Assembly (NCBI RefSeq): GCF_040892615.1
Contig: NZ_JBFRYC010000001.1
Coordinates: 62,001 to 126,000, forward strand
DNA length: 64,000 bases
Source: Thioclava arctica
GTDB taxonomy: Bacteria; Pseudomonadota; Alphaproteobacteria; Rhodobacterales; Rhodobacteraceae
Direction of reading: 5' to 3'
Shown: piece by piece, positions 1-7,518 of the stretch
How positions within the stretch are numbered: the stretch's first letter is position 1
How the letters are laid out: the number at the start of each line of letters is the position of its first letter
The notes under the pieces: model-generated
Seen by the model: only the letters and a program-made list of their open reading frames with translations
What the model was told of the DNA's origin: nothing
Databases searched by the model: none
Translations under genes and position numbers: made by a program

Positions 1-219
1 CAAACGTTGCGCGGCCGCGCGCGTAATCACGATGAACCGCCACGGCTCCAGCTTGCCATGATCGGGCGTGCGTGCGCCTGCCTGCAAAATCTCATGCAAC
101 TGCGTGGCATCGGGGGCAGGGGCCACCAAGGTTTTGGCCGGGCGTGAGCGGCGCGACAGCAGGAAATCCAGCGCGGTTTGATTGCGCGTGGCAGGGTTCA
201 CGGGTTGGGTCTCGGGCAT
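1..219 (-). CDS. Nitroreductase family protein (N-terminal 73 residues, cut by window edge)
   Basis: The visible 73 residues start at the ATG at 219 and run off the left edge. The segment RTPDHGKLEPWRF (residues 50-62) is typical of YdjA-like, FMN-dependent nitroreductases, where it lies in the flavin/NAD(P)H region; the paired arginines around residue 23 also fit. Such enzymes reduce nitro compounds or quinones with NAD(P)H, but the physiological substrate is usually unknown. It is divergent from the DUF167 gene, and about 130 bp between them must hold both promoters. The family is fairly sure; nothing can be said about the missing C-terminus. Confidence 0.8.
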   Translation of the reverse strand, partial: MPETQPVNPATRNQTALDFLLSRRSRPAKTLVAPAPDATQLHEILQAGARTPDHGKLEPWRFIVITRAAAQRL

Positions 220-348
220 CGAACTCTCCACTGATTTGGCTTGGATATCGGACGGGGCGGGACAAATTGCAACCGCGCAGGGCGCGCTTTCTTATGTGCG
301 CAGGCGCTAGCTTGTGTGCGCAGGTGTTGGGGCTATGCTGTTGGGGTC

Positions 349-597
349 ATGACGGATTTGTCCCATCTTGCGATCTCGGGCGCTGAAATTTCGCTGCGGG
401 TCACACCGAAAGCCTCGCGCAATGAGATTCGCGTGGGTGAAGACGGATTGCGGGCCTATGTGACGGTGGTGCCCGAAGCTGGCAAAGCCAATGCTGCAGT
501 GCAAAAAATGCTGGCCAAGGCGCTGGGCGTGGCCAAGACGCGCCTGACACTGATTCGGGGCGAAACCGCGCGCGACAAGGTGTTTCGCCTAGATTGA
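349..597 (+). CDS. DUF167 (YggU-type) small protein
   Basis: This 82-residue protein belongs to the DUF167/YggU family: it carries the family pattern RVTPKASRNEI near residue 17 and VVPEAGKANAAVQKMLAK in the middle. Family members are small soluble alpha/beta proteins of unknown function, often near YggT or pyrroline reductase genes in other bacteria. The ATG at 349 gives the usual family length; the frame stays open upstream, but the extra residues are Cys/Gly-rich and not family-like. It nearly abuts the convergent gene ending at 601. Confidence 0.85.
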   Translation: MTDLSHLAISGAEISLRVTPKASRNEIRVGEDGLRAYVTVVPEAGKANAAVQKMLAKALGVAKTRLTLIRGETARDKVFRLD

Positions 598-600
598 GCG

Positions 601-873
601 TCAGCTTTTTGCGTCAGGCTCGGTTGTCTCGTTAGCTTGGCGCAATCGATACACACCCTCGGGCAGGTTCAACGCCGCTGCCAACTCGCGCAATTGCGCA
701 TGCGAGAAGGTGATGGATTGCACCTGATCGGTCTGCTCATCAAGCTGCTCAACCACCACGCAATCCTCAAAGGAGGTGATTGTCACATCCTCTTGCAGAT
801 AGTCGCGTGGATCTGTGCCCTCATCAACAAGGGTGATTACGGTCGCGTCGAATTCGTGTTCAATGGTAAACAT
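601..873 (-). CDS. Conserved hypothetical acidic protein
   Basis: A 90-residue, strongly acidic protein that opens with MFTIEHEFDATVITLVDEG. I recognise no named domain. It has no signal peptide or membrane segment. The composition (many Asp, Glu and Val, with a regular amphipathic pattern) looks like a folded cytoplasmic protein. It converges on the DUF167 gene with three bases between the stops and is divergent from the M48 lipoprotein gene. Start at 873 is the only ATG giving the whole conserved-looking N-terminus. Confidence 0.65.
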   Translation of the reverse strand: MFTIEHEFDATVITLVDEGTDPRDYLQEDVTITSFEDCVVVEQLDEQTDQVQSITFSHAQLRELAAALNLPEGVYRLRQANETTEPDAKS

Positions 874-1003
874 ACCGCCATGCTAGCGTGCCACGCGCCG
901 CGCCGGAAGCGAAAAACACCAGCGCGTGGGCTTGGGGATGGCGCGCCCTGCCAGAGGCGATAGAGTGCGCTTGCGATCGTCGTTTTTGCCCCATGAGTGT
1001 CCC

Positions 1004-1765
1004 ATGACCTTGCCGCGCCTTGCTGCCCGTTTGATCCCCGTGCTGCTGATGGCGGTTTTGGCGGGCTGTGCGCTGCCTGTGCCGCCGACCGAGCCCGCCC
1101 CCTTGCCCCCGATCTCCCCCGAGGTGCAGGCCAAAGCCGAGCGCGCGGTGGATCAGTTGGTCAGCGTCGCGCGCCGGATGGAGCCGGTGATCGAAACCGA
1201 ATGCCGGGCGCGTTCGCGGGGGCGCAATTGCAACTATCGTCTGGTGGTTGATGACCGCGTCGATCTGCCCCCCAACGCCTTTCAGACCGAGGATCTCCGC
1301 GGTCGCCCGGTGATCGGCGTGACGCTGGCGATGATTGCCGAGGTGCATAGCGCCGATGAGCTGGCCTTTGTGCTGGGCCATGAGGCGGCGCATCATATTG
1401 CGGGCCATATTTCATCGCGTGAGCGCGACGCCCAAGAAGGGGCGCAGATCTTGGCCAAGATGGTGCGTGCGCAGGGGGCGGATCCGCGCACCGTGGCCGA
1501 GGCGCGCAAGGCGGGTGCGGAAATGGGCAGTCGACTTTTTGCCAAGGATTATGAGTTGGAGGCCGACAGGCTGGGCACGATCATCACATGGGATGCGGGG
1601 TATGATCCGCTCAAGGGGGCTGCGTTTTTCCGCCGTTTGCCGGACCCGGAAGAAACCGTTCTGGGTACGCATCCGGCCAATGCGCTGCGTCTGGATGTGG
1701 TCGCCAAGACCGTCGCCGAGCTGCGCGCGGGAACCATAACCGGCTCTGGGGGATTGCTGAAGTGA
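1004..1765 (+). CDS. M48-family metallopeptidase lipoprotein
   Basis: A 253-residue envelope protease. The N-terminus is a lipoprotein signal peptide with lipobox L-A-G-C at 19-22. The zinc site is HEAAH at 126-130, with the third ligand in ELEAD at 184-188, the standard M48 arrangement (as in LoiP/BepA-type lipoproteins). It lacks the long membrane segments of HtpX and the TPR tail of BepA, so it is a compact periplasmic M48 enzyme, probably in outer-membrane quality control. ATG 1004 is chosen because it places the lipobox correctly; upstream in-frame codons would bury the signal peptide. Confidence 0.85.
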   Translation: MTLPRLAARLIPVLLMAVLAGCALPVPPTEPAPLPPISPEVQAKAERAVDQLVSVARRMEPVIETECRARSRGRNCNYRLVVDDRVDLPPNAFQTEDLRGRPVIGVTLAMIAEVHSADELAFVLGHEAAHHIAGHISSRERDAQEGAQILAKMVRAQGADPRTVAEARKAGAEMGSRLFAKDYELEADRLGTIITWDAGYDPLKGAAFFRRLPDPEETVLGTHPANALRLDVVAKTVAELRAGTITGSGGLLK

Positions 1766-1799
1766 GACGCGCGACAGACGCGTCGTAACAGGGGGACGC

Positions 1800-3095
1800 A
1801 TGATGAGCTTATCCAGTCTGCGCTGGCGGCTGCGCGTGATCTTGCGCGAAATCTGGGTGCGCGTGACCGCATTCGGAGTGCTGGGCATCATAACGGCGCT
1901 GGGCTCGGCCGGGTTTGGCCATCTGCTGCCCGGGGATTTAGGTCTCAAGATGGGCGCGGATTCGGTTGAGCCGATCCTGAAGATCATGGCGACAGCGATG
2001 CTCACCGTGACCACTTTTTCGCTGCAAATCATGATCACCGCCTTTGGCGCGGCCCAGACCGGAGCGACCCCGCGCGCGATCAAACTGATGCAGACCGACC
2101 AGATCACGCAAAACGTTCTGGCCAGCTTTATCGGCTCCTTCGTGTTTTCGCTGGTCGGGATCATCGCGCTGCAAACGCCGATCTATGATTCTTCGGGGCG
2201 GTTCTTGCTGCTTGTGGTGACGATTGGAGTGGTCGTGGTCGTGGTGATCTCGCTGTTGCGTTGGGTGCAGCATCTCAGCGAGTTCGGGCGGCTGGGCGAT
2301 GTGATATCGCGGGTTGAAGATGCTGCGGCCAGCGCGCTGAAGCAACGCTGTGCGGACCCGTTTATGGGGGCGCACCCGTGGCAGGACCCGCCGACAGGAG
2401 TGTTTCGTGTGAAATCGCCGCGCACGGGCCATGTGCAGCATGTCGATGTCCATCAGTTGCAAGCCATCGCTCAGAGGCATGAGTGCCGGATCTGGCTAAG
2501 TGCGGAACCGGGGTGTTTCGTGCATCCCGCCGCCGATTTGGTGCTGTGTGATGCGCTGCCCATCGATGCGGGGGCGCGCGAAGCGCTGGAAGAGGTGATC
2601 ATCGACAGTTTCGCCGTCGATCACGCCCGCGATTTTGAGCAAGATCCGCAATTTGGCCTGATCGCACTGGCCGAGATAGCCTCGCGCGCGCTCTCGCCCG
2701 GCATCAACGACCCGGGCACGGGGATTGATATTTTAGGCCGGCTGATGCGCGTTCTGGCGGACTGGAACCCGGTTGAGCAGCCCGATCTACGCAACGACCG
2801 GCTTTATGTGCGCAGCATTTCCTCTGATCAGTTGATTGACGATGCGTTTTCCGCGATTGCACGCGATGGTGCGGGGCTGTTCGAGGTGGCGCTGCGTTTG
2901 CAAAAGGTGCTGGCGGCTTTGGCGCAGATCACGCCCGAACAGTTCGCGCGCCCTGCTGCTCGGCAGGCGCATCAAGCGGCGCTGCAATCGGAGGCGGCGT
3001 TGCCGCTTGGCGAAAATCGCGCGCGCATCACCGCCGCCGCCAAGGCGCTGGCCAAGGAGGATGAGCCGTCGCAAACGTTCGAGCCGCGCGGCTAG
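1800..3095 (+). CDS. DUF2254 integral membrane protein
   Basis: A 431-residue protein with about four transmembrane helices in the first 160 residues (near 22-45, 62-85, 105-125 and 135-155), then a long soluble C-terminal part. The pattern TTFSLQIMITAFGAAQTGATPRA (read in two pieces around residues 75-95) and the later GINDPGTGIDILGR are hallmarks of DUF2254, a widespread inner-membrane family without a known function. A start at 1800 has another ATG directly after it (1803). It lies 34 bp behind the protease and may be co-transcribed with it. Confidence 0.8.
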   Translation: MMSLSSLRWRLRVILREIWVRVTAFGVLGIITALGSAGFGHLLPGDLGLKMGADSVEPILKIMATAMLTVTTFSLQIMITAFGAAQTGATPRAIKLMQTDQITQNVLASFIGSFVFSLVGIIALQTPIYDSSGRFLLLVVTIGVVVVVVISLLRWVQHLSEFGRLGDVISRVEDAAASALKQRCADPFMGAHPWQDPPTGVFRVKSPRTGHVQHVDVHQLQAIAQRHECRIWLSAEPGCFVHPAADLVLCDALPIDAGAREALEEVIIDSFAVDHARDFEQDPQFGLIALAEIASRALSPGINDPGTGIDILGRLMRVLADWNPVEQPDLRNDRLYVRSISSDQLIDDAFSAIARDGAGLFEVALRLQKVLAALAQITPEQFARPAARQAHQAALQSEAALPLGENRARITAAAKALAKEDEPSQTFEPRG

Positions 3096-3188
3096 CGCCT
3101 GCGGGTGAGGCATGTCGTCTTGATCTGAATCATAGTTGGCAGGGGCTGCGCGCGCCACACTCGTCCCAATAAACTGGGGAGATGTGCC

Positions 3189-3503
3189 ATGTCTGACGCC
3201 CGAAACCTCAATCGCCATGCCGCGATGATGAACCGTATGGCGCAGGTGCTTGGCATTGATCTGACCGCCGAGATGGCGCAGGGCCGGATGTCTGGGAGTG
3301 ACTGGAAAGACGCGCTGATCCGCTGCACCGGATGTGCCGCGCCCGAGCAGTGCACGCTGTGGCTGTCCGCGCAAGACCCCGAGGGCGAAACCCCGGCCAC
3401 CGAAACCCCGCACTATTGCGAAAATCGTTTGATGATGAAGCGGTTGCGCGCTGAGAAAGCTGCTAGGCGGATACTGGAAGTCCAATCCGAAGGAGGGATG
3501 TGA
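3189..3503 (+). CDS. DUF6455-type Cys-rich small protein (copy 1)
   Basis: A 104-residue soluble protein with a conserved Cys pattern: IRCTGC in the middle, a third Cys six residues later (EQC), and HYC near the C-terminus. The spacing suggests metal or redox chemistry, but no ligand is proven. A helical N-terminal half (MNRMAQVLGIDL) matches the next gene, so the two are tandem paralogues. A GGGGAGA stretch precedes ATG 3189. The family (DUF6455, alphaproteobacterial) is recognised with moderate certainty; its function is unknown. Confidence 0.7.
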   Translation: MSDARNLNRHAAMMNRMAQVLGIDLTAEMAQGRMSGSDWKDALIRCTGCAAPEQCTLWLSAQDPEGETPATETPHYCENRLMMKRLRAEKAARRILEVQSEGGM

Positions 3504-3763
3504 TGGGAGTTCAAGACAATTTCGATCTGCATTACTGGATCACGCGCGGTATGGGCAAGCGGATGGGTGTGAACCTGTCCGATGCGATGCGAGACGGTCG
3601 TCTGACGCAAGCCGCTTTCGCGGAAATGATCACTGCCTGCCGGACCTGCGGGCGTAGCGAGTTCTGTTTGGCGCTGCTGTCAGAGCGGGGCGAAGAGCCC
3701 AATGTTTTGCCCGATGACTGCCCCAACAAAAGCGCCCTCGATTCGCTGCGCTCGTTGCACTGA
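3503..3763 (+). CDS. DUF6455-type Cys-rich small protein (copy 2)
   Basis: An 86-residue paralogue of the preceding gene: same helical start (ITRGMGKRMGVNLSDAMRDGRL), same Cys cluster (ACRTCGRSEFC) and a late Cys (DDC). ATG 3503 overlaps the previous stop (TGATG) and sits six bases behind an AGGAGG ribosome-binding site at 3491-3496, which is inside the upstream gene, so the pair is translationally coupled. A GTG three bases earlier is also in frame but too close to the Shine-Dalgarno. Function unknown. Confidence 0.7.
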   Translation: MGVQDNFDLHYWITRGMGKRMGVNLSDAMRDGRLTQAAFAEMITACRTCGRSEFCLALLSERGEEPNVLPDDCPNKSALDSLRSLH

Positions 3764-3894
3764 TCCGGGTTGGGTGAGAGTTTGCGGCTTGGGCGGGGCC
3801 TCGCGCATGCGCCTGCAATCATGAAAGTTTCATTTTTCATATGAGCGCGGCGGGTGTAAAGAAATGCTGAAAGTCAGTTTCAGGATTTCTTGCC

Positions 3895-5079
3895 ATGCCC
3901 CGTGACGGTCAGACTGCCCCCAACTGCTATGACGCCGAGCCGATCCCGGAGGAGGCGCGCGCCGAGATTGAACGCCTTCTAAGCAGCGGGGATCTGTTTC
4001 GCTACACTTCACAAGATGCGCCAGTGGCCCGGCTCGAGGCGGAATTTGCGGCCCTCATGGGGGTGAAATACGCGCTCGCGGTGTCGTCGTGCAGTCAGGC
4101 CTTGTTCTTGTCACTCAAGGCGCTGGATTTGCCGCGCGGTGCGCGTGTGCTGGTCCCCGCCTTTACATTCGCCGCCGTGCCCTCGGCCATCGTGCATGCC
4201 GATTGCGTGCCGGTTCTGGTCGAGGTCGGGAAAAATTACCGCATCGACATCGCCGATTTCGAGGCCAAGTTCGACAATAGCATCGCCGCGGTGATGATCA
4301 GTCATATGCGCGGCCACACCTCGGATATGGACGCAATCATGGCGCTGGCCGAGGCGCGCGGTGTGCCGGTGATCGAGGATGCGGCGCACTCGCTTGGCAC
4401 GCTCTGGAATGGTCGCAAGATCGGCACGATTGGCAAAATCGGCTGCCTGTCGTTTCAATCCTACAAGCTGGTCAATGCGGGGGAGGGTGGCATCTTGCTG
4501 ACCGATGATCCTGAACTGGCCGCGCGTGCGGTGATCATGTCGGGCGCGTACGAGCATAACTGGAAAAAACATCCCGGCCTGCAGAACTCTTACGTTCAGT
4601 GGCAAAACAAGCTGCCGTTGTATAATTGCCGGATGCAGAACCTTTCAGCGGCTGTGATCCGCCCGCAACTGCCCGAGGTCGAGCGGCGCGTTAATGACGG
4701 GCGCGCCAATCATGACTATGTGGCCGAGCGGCTCAACAGCAGCGCGTGGCTGGATGTGCCTCCGCCCTTGGCCCCTGAAATCCGTGCGCCGGATTCCTTG
4801 CAATTCAATCTTGTGGGCGATTGGTCGGATGACGAGGCGCGCCAGCTACAGGCTGAAACCAAGGCGCGCGGCGTGGGCGTGTCGGTGTTCGGGCTAAGCG
4901 AAGATAACGCGCGTGCTTTCTGGAATTGGGAATTTTTGGGCGAACAGCGCGATCTGCCGCTGACCCGCGCGATGCTGATGCGGGCTTGCGATACGCGGCT
5001 GCCTGCGCGCCTTGCCCGCCCGGATCTGGACTATATCGCCACGGCAATCCTTGAGGCGGTCGCGGCGGTCAAGGGCTAG
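3895..5079 (+). CDS. DegT/DnrJ/EryC1/StrS-family PLP aminotransferase
   Basis: A 394-residue fold-type I PLP enzyme. The Schiff-base lysine is K191 in SFQSYKLVNAGEGG, the cofactor-binding Asp lies in EDAAHS (161-166), and AFTFAAVPSA (89-98) is the usual cofactor loop. The family transfers amino groups onto keto-sugars or related cyclic substrates during surface polysaccharide or secondary-metabolite synthesis. No sugar-nucleotide genes adjoin it, so the substrate is open; it might supply the capsule made by the kps genes at 16.7-21.2 kb, but that is inference. Length is normal for the family. Confidence 0.85.
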   Translation: MPRDGQTAPNCYDAEPIPEEARAEIERLLSSGDLFRYTSQDAPVARLEAEFAALMGVKYALAVSSCSQALFLSLKALDLPRGARVLVPAFTFAAVPSAIVHADCVPVLVEVGKNYRIDIADFEAKFDNSIAAVMISHMRGHTSDMDAIMALAEARGVPVIEDAAHSLGTLWNGRKIGTIGKIGCLSFQSYKLVNAGEGGILLTDDPELAARAVIMSGAYEHNWKKHPGLQNSYVQWQNKLPLYNCRMQNLSAAVIRPQLPEVERRVNDGRANHDYVAERLNSSAWLDVPPPLAPEIRAPDSLQFNLVGDWSDDEARQLQAETKARGVGVSVFGLSEDNARAFWNWEFLGEQRDLPLTRAMLMRACDTRLPARLARPDLDYIATAILEAVAAVKG

Positions 5080-5102
5080 TCCCCCGACCGCCACCGCCCG
5101 GC

Positions 5103-6014
5103 CTAGTGCGCGGGCTTGATGAAGGTGTTGTTGCGCAACTCCGCCATCGCGGTCATCAGCTCTTCACGTGTGTTCATCACGATCGGCCCGTGCCACGCGA
5201 CGGGTTCGCGGATCGGCGCGCCCGAGATCAACAGGAACCGCACGCCCTCTTCGCCGGCCTGCACGACGATCTCATCGCCGGTGCCAAAGCGCACCAAGGT
5301 GCGGTTGCCCGACAGGTCGCGGATGTTGACTTCTTGTCCGCGCACTTCTTTTTCCAGCAACACGCCTTGTGGGTCTGACGCCTCGGCAAAGGCGGCAGCG
5401 CCTTGGAACACATAGGCGAAGGTCTGGCGATAGGTGTCGACTTTGAGGCGCTTTTTCACACCCGGCGGGATCGAGATGTCGAGATATTGCGGATCGGCGG
5501 CAATGCCATCGACCGGGCCGCGCTGCCCCCAAAACTCACCTGTAATAACGCGCGCGACGGTGCCGTCATCATCGGTCACGTCGGGAATATCGCTACCTTG
5601 GATGTCTTGATAGCGCGGCGCGGTCATTTTCAGATCCGAGGGCAGGTTGGCCCATAGCTGAAACCCGTGCATCTGCCCGGCGGCATTCCCGCGCGGCATT
5701 TCCTGATGCAAAATCCCCGAGCCAGCGGTCATCCACTGCACCGAACCTGCGCCCAGCGTGCCGCGATTGCCAAGGCTGTCGCCATGATCGACCTCGCCGG
5801 CCAGAACATAGGTGATCGTTTCGATCCCGCGATGGGGATGCCAGGGAAATCCCGCTGTGTAGTCCGAGGGATGATCGCCCCGGAAATCGTCAAACAGCAG
5901 AAAGGGGTCGGCCTCGGACGGATCGCCAAAGCCAAAGGCGCGGTGCAAATGCACCCCGGCACCTTCGATGAAATGTTGGGACTGGCGGGTCTCTAGGACG
6001 GGTCTGATCGACAT
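5103..6014 (-). CDS. Pirin family protein
   Basis: A 303-residue bicupin of the pirin family. The metal site is intact: H59 and H61 in HPHRG, plus H103 and E105 in LHQE, which in studied pirins bind iron. The N-terminal phrase HLHRAFGFGD and the second cupin after residue 170 are typical. Some bacterial pirins are quercetin dioxygenases, others act as redox-sensitive regulators; the sequence does not separate these. It converges with the DegT-type gene with 23 bases between the stops. Confidence 0.9.
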   Translation of the reverse strand: MSIRPVLETRQSQHFIEGAGVHLHRAFGFGDPSEADPFLLFDDFRGDHPSDYTAGFPWHPHRGIETITYVLAGEVDHGDSLGNRGTLGAGSVQWMTAGSGILHQEMPRGNAAGQMHGFQLWANLPSDLKMTAPRYQDIQGSDIPDVTDDDGTVARVITGEFWGQRGPVDGIAADPQYLDISIPPGVKKRLKVDTYRQTFAYVFQGAAAFAEASDPQGVLLEKEVRGQEVNIRDLSGNRTLVRFGTGDEIVVQAGEEGVRFLLISGAPIREPVAWHGPIVMNTREELMTAMAELRNNTFIKPAH

Positions 6015-6157
6015 TGGAGCGCTCCGTTTTCTGAGATGGGGGCAGGCCGCAAGATGCAGCCTGCTGTTGCCATATCAAATAGGCGGATGCGATTACGGCG
6101 CAACTCCGCGTTCTGGCACAGACCCTCTGGATGCGCGCACAGATAGCACGGGTGCGT

Positions 6158-6874
6158 TTAGCTGTTGGGATCCCACATCAAGCGCGGCTCGCGCGGGCGG
6201 GTCACAACGAAGGACGGAAACGCTAGGCCGGTGGCAAGACCAGCCTTGTGCCACAGCGTATCTGTCACCTTGGTGCCATCGCGCGTGGTTCTTGTGGTCA
6301 CGAGGCTGCGATTGCCGAGCCCGATGAACGGGTTAAAGCGATAAACCGACTCGGTGATGACGGCCATATCGCCCACGGCCATCATCGGAATACGGTTTGC
6401 CACCCCATCGAGCCCCGCTTGGGTATAGGGCTGCGCGAGTATGATATTATTGGTGCCGGGTGTCGCATAGGAATCGACCAGCGTGAATTTTTTGTTCACG
6501 CCATCGCAAACGACATCAGGCTTGTCATCGGCTTCGGCCTTGCATTTGAACAAGGTGACACGCAGCCAAGACTGGTTTGTCGCATTCGTGCGCGTGAGGA
6601 AGTTGAAGACCTTTTGCAGGCCTTGCACATATTTGGGTCCGATTGGGGTGCGCTGACGCGAGATCATATCCGCGATCGTGTAAGTGGCGCGCGTTGCTTC
6701 AGAGCGCAGCCGAAAGGCATCATAAATCTGAAAGGCGATCAGCGTCCAGGCGATCAACAAAAGCGCGCCCATCACGCCCTCAATCGCGGCCGACCCCGAC
6801 TCATCTTTGCGAAACGCCCTGAGGCCCCCGCGCTTCTTTGGCTGCCGGATTTTGTGAAAGCTGCTCATGCTCAA
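6158..6874 (-). CDS. TadE-like pilus assembly protein (second of two)
   Basis: A 238-residue protein with a positively charged N-terminus, the pattern DESGSAAIE (24-32) and one hydrophobic helix at about 33-52, followed by a periplasmic domain containing two Cys (FKC and VVC, probably paired). This is the pseudopilin-like layout of TadE/TadF, cut by the TadV prepilin peptidase in known Tad systems. Its ATG overlaps the stop of the upstream gene by four bases (ATGA), so the two are coupled. The rest of the Tad machinery is not in the window. Confidence 0.75.
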   Translation of the reverse strand: MSMSSFHKIRQPKKRGGLRAFRKDESGSAAIEGVMGALLLIAWTLIAFQIYDAFRLRSEATRATYTIADMISRQRTPIGPKYVQGLQKVFNFLTRTNATNQSWLRVTLFKCKAEADDKPDVVCDGVNKKFTLVDSYATPGTNNIILAQPYTQAGLDGVANRIPMMAVGDMAVITESVYRFNPFIGLGNRSLVTTRTTRDGTKVTDTLWHKAGLATGLAFPSFVVTRPREPRLMWDPNS

Positions 6875-7470
6875 TCCTTCACACGCGGTTCGTTCACGAA
6901 GGCGGTGGTTGCCACCAGCGCATATTCATCGCCCCAAGGCCAAGCGGCAGTCAGCGCCTTGGCAAAGGGCGAAGCTTCCATCATCGGGCGGACGCGCACA
7001 CAGGCACGCATCAACATCATCTGGTCATCCGTCCCGTATTCGACATTCGAAGGCGGCGGCGTGGTGTTGTCTGAACTGGTCTCGCAGTTCAGCGCCTTTC
7101 CCGTCAGGGTCGAACTCCAATCGGATTGATCGACCGAGAAGGTTTCAACCGAGAGCTTGTCCATACAATTCGAAATGAAGACGAGATTGGAGCAGATCGT
7201 CTTTTTCAGCGTTTCTTCATCGGGTTTGGAATCAAGACCAAGCTGCATAATGCGCGCCGTCAACGCGACGCCACGATCAAACAGCGTTTGCTTCATGATC
7301 ATGATGGACATCTCGATCGCGCCAAATGTCAGGAACAGATAAAAGACGATCCAAGGCAAAGTGGGAATGGTGACCGCACCGCTTTCGTCATGGCGAAACC
7401 GTGCGAGCGCGCCAAGGCGTTTGCTGTGTTTCTTATTTGGGACGGTGCTGTTCATTGTCTTTGTCCGCAT
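6871..7470 (-). CDS. TadE-like pilus assembly protein (first of two)
   Basis: A 199-residue pseudopilin-like protein: basic start, DESGAVTIP (28-36), then a single hydrophobic segment at about 37-58 and a periplasmic tail with several Cys. This fits the TadE/TadF family, minor pseudopilins needed for Flp pilus assembly. It lies 48 bp downstream of tadG on the same strand and overlaps the next TadE-like gene by four bases. ATG 7470 is preferred; ATG 7455 is an alternative with no effect on the domain. Confidence 0.75.
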   Translation of the reverse strand: MRTKTMNSTVPNKKHSKRLGALARFRHDESGAVTIPTLPWIVFYLFLTFGAIEMSIMIMKQTLFDRGVALTARIMQLGLDSKPDEETLKKTICSNLVFISNCMDKLSVETFSVDQSDWSSTLTGKALNCETSSDNTTPPPSNVEYGTDDQMMLMRACVRVRPMMEASPFAKALTAAWPWGDEYALVATTAFVNEPRVKD

Positions 7471-7518
7471 TGGGTCGGGAAGGGGATGGCTGGGCCGATT
7501 TCGTGGCCCAGCTTAGGT

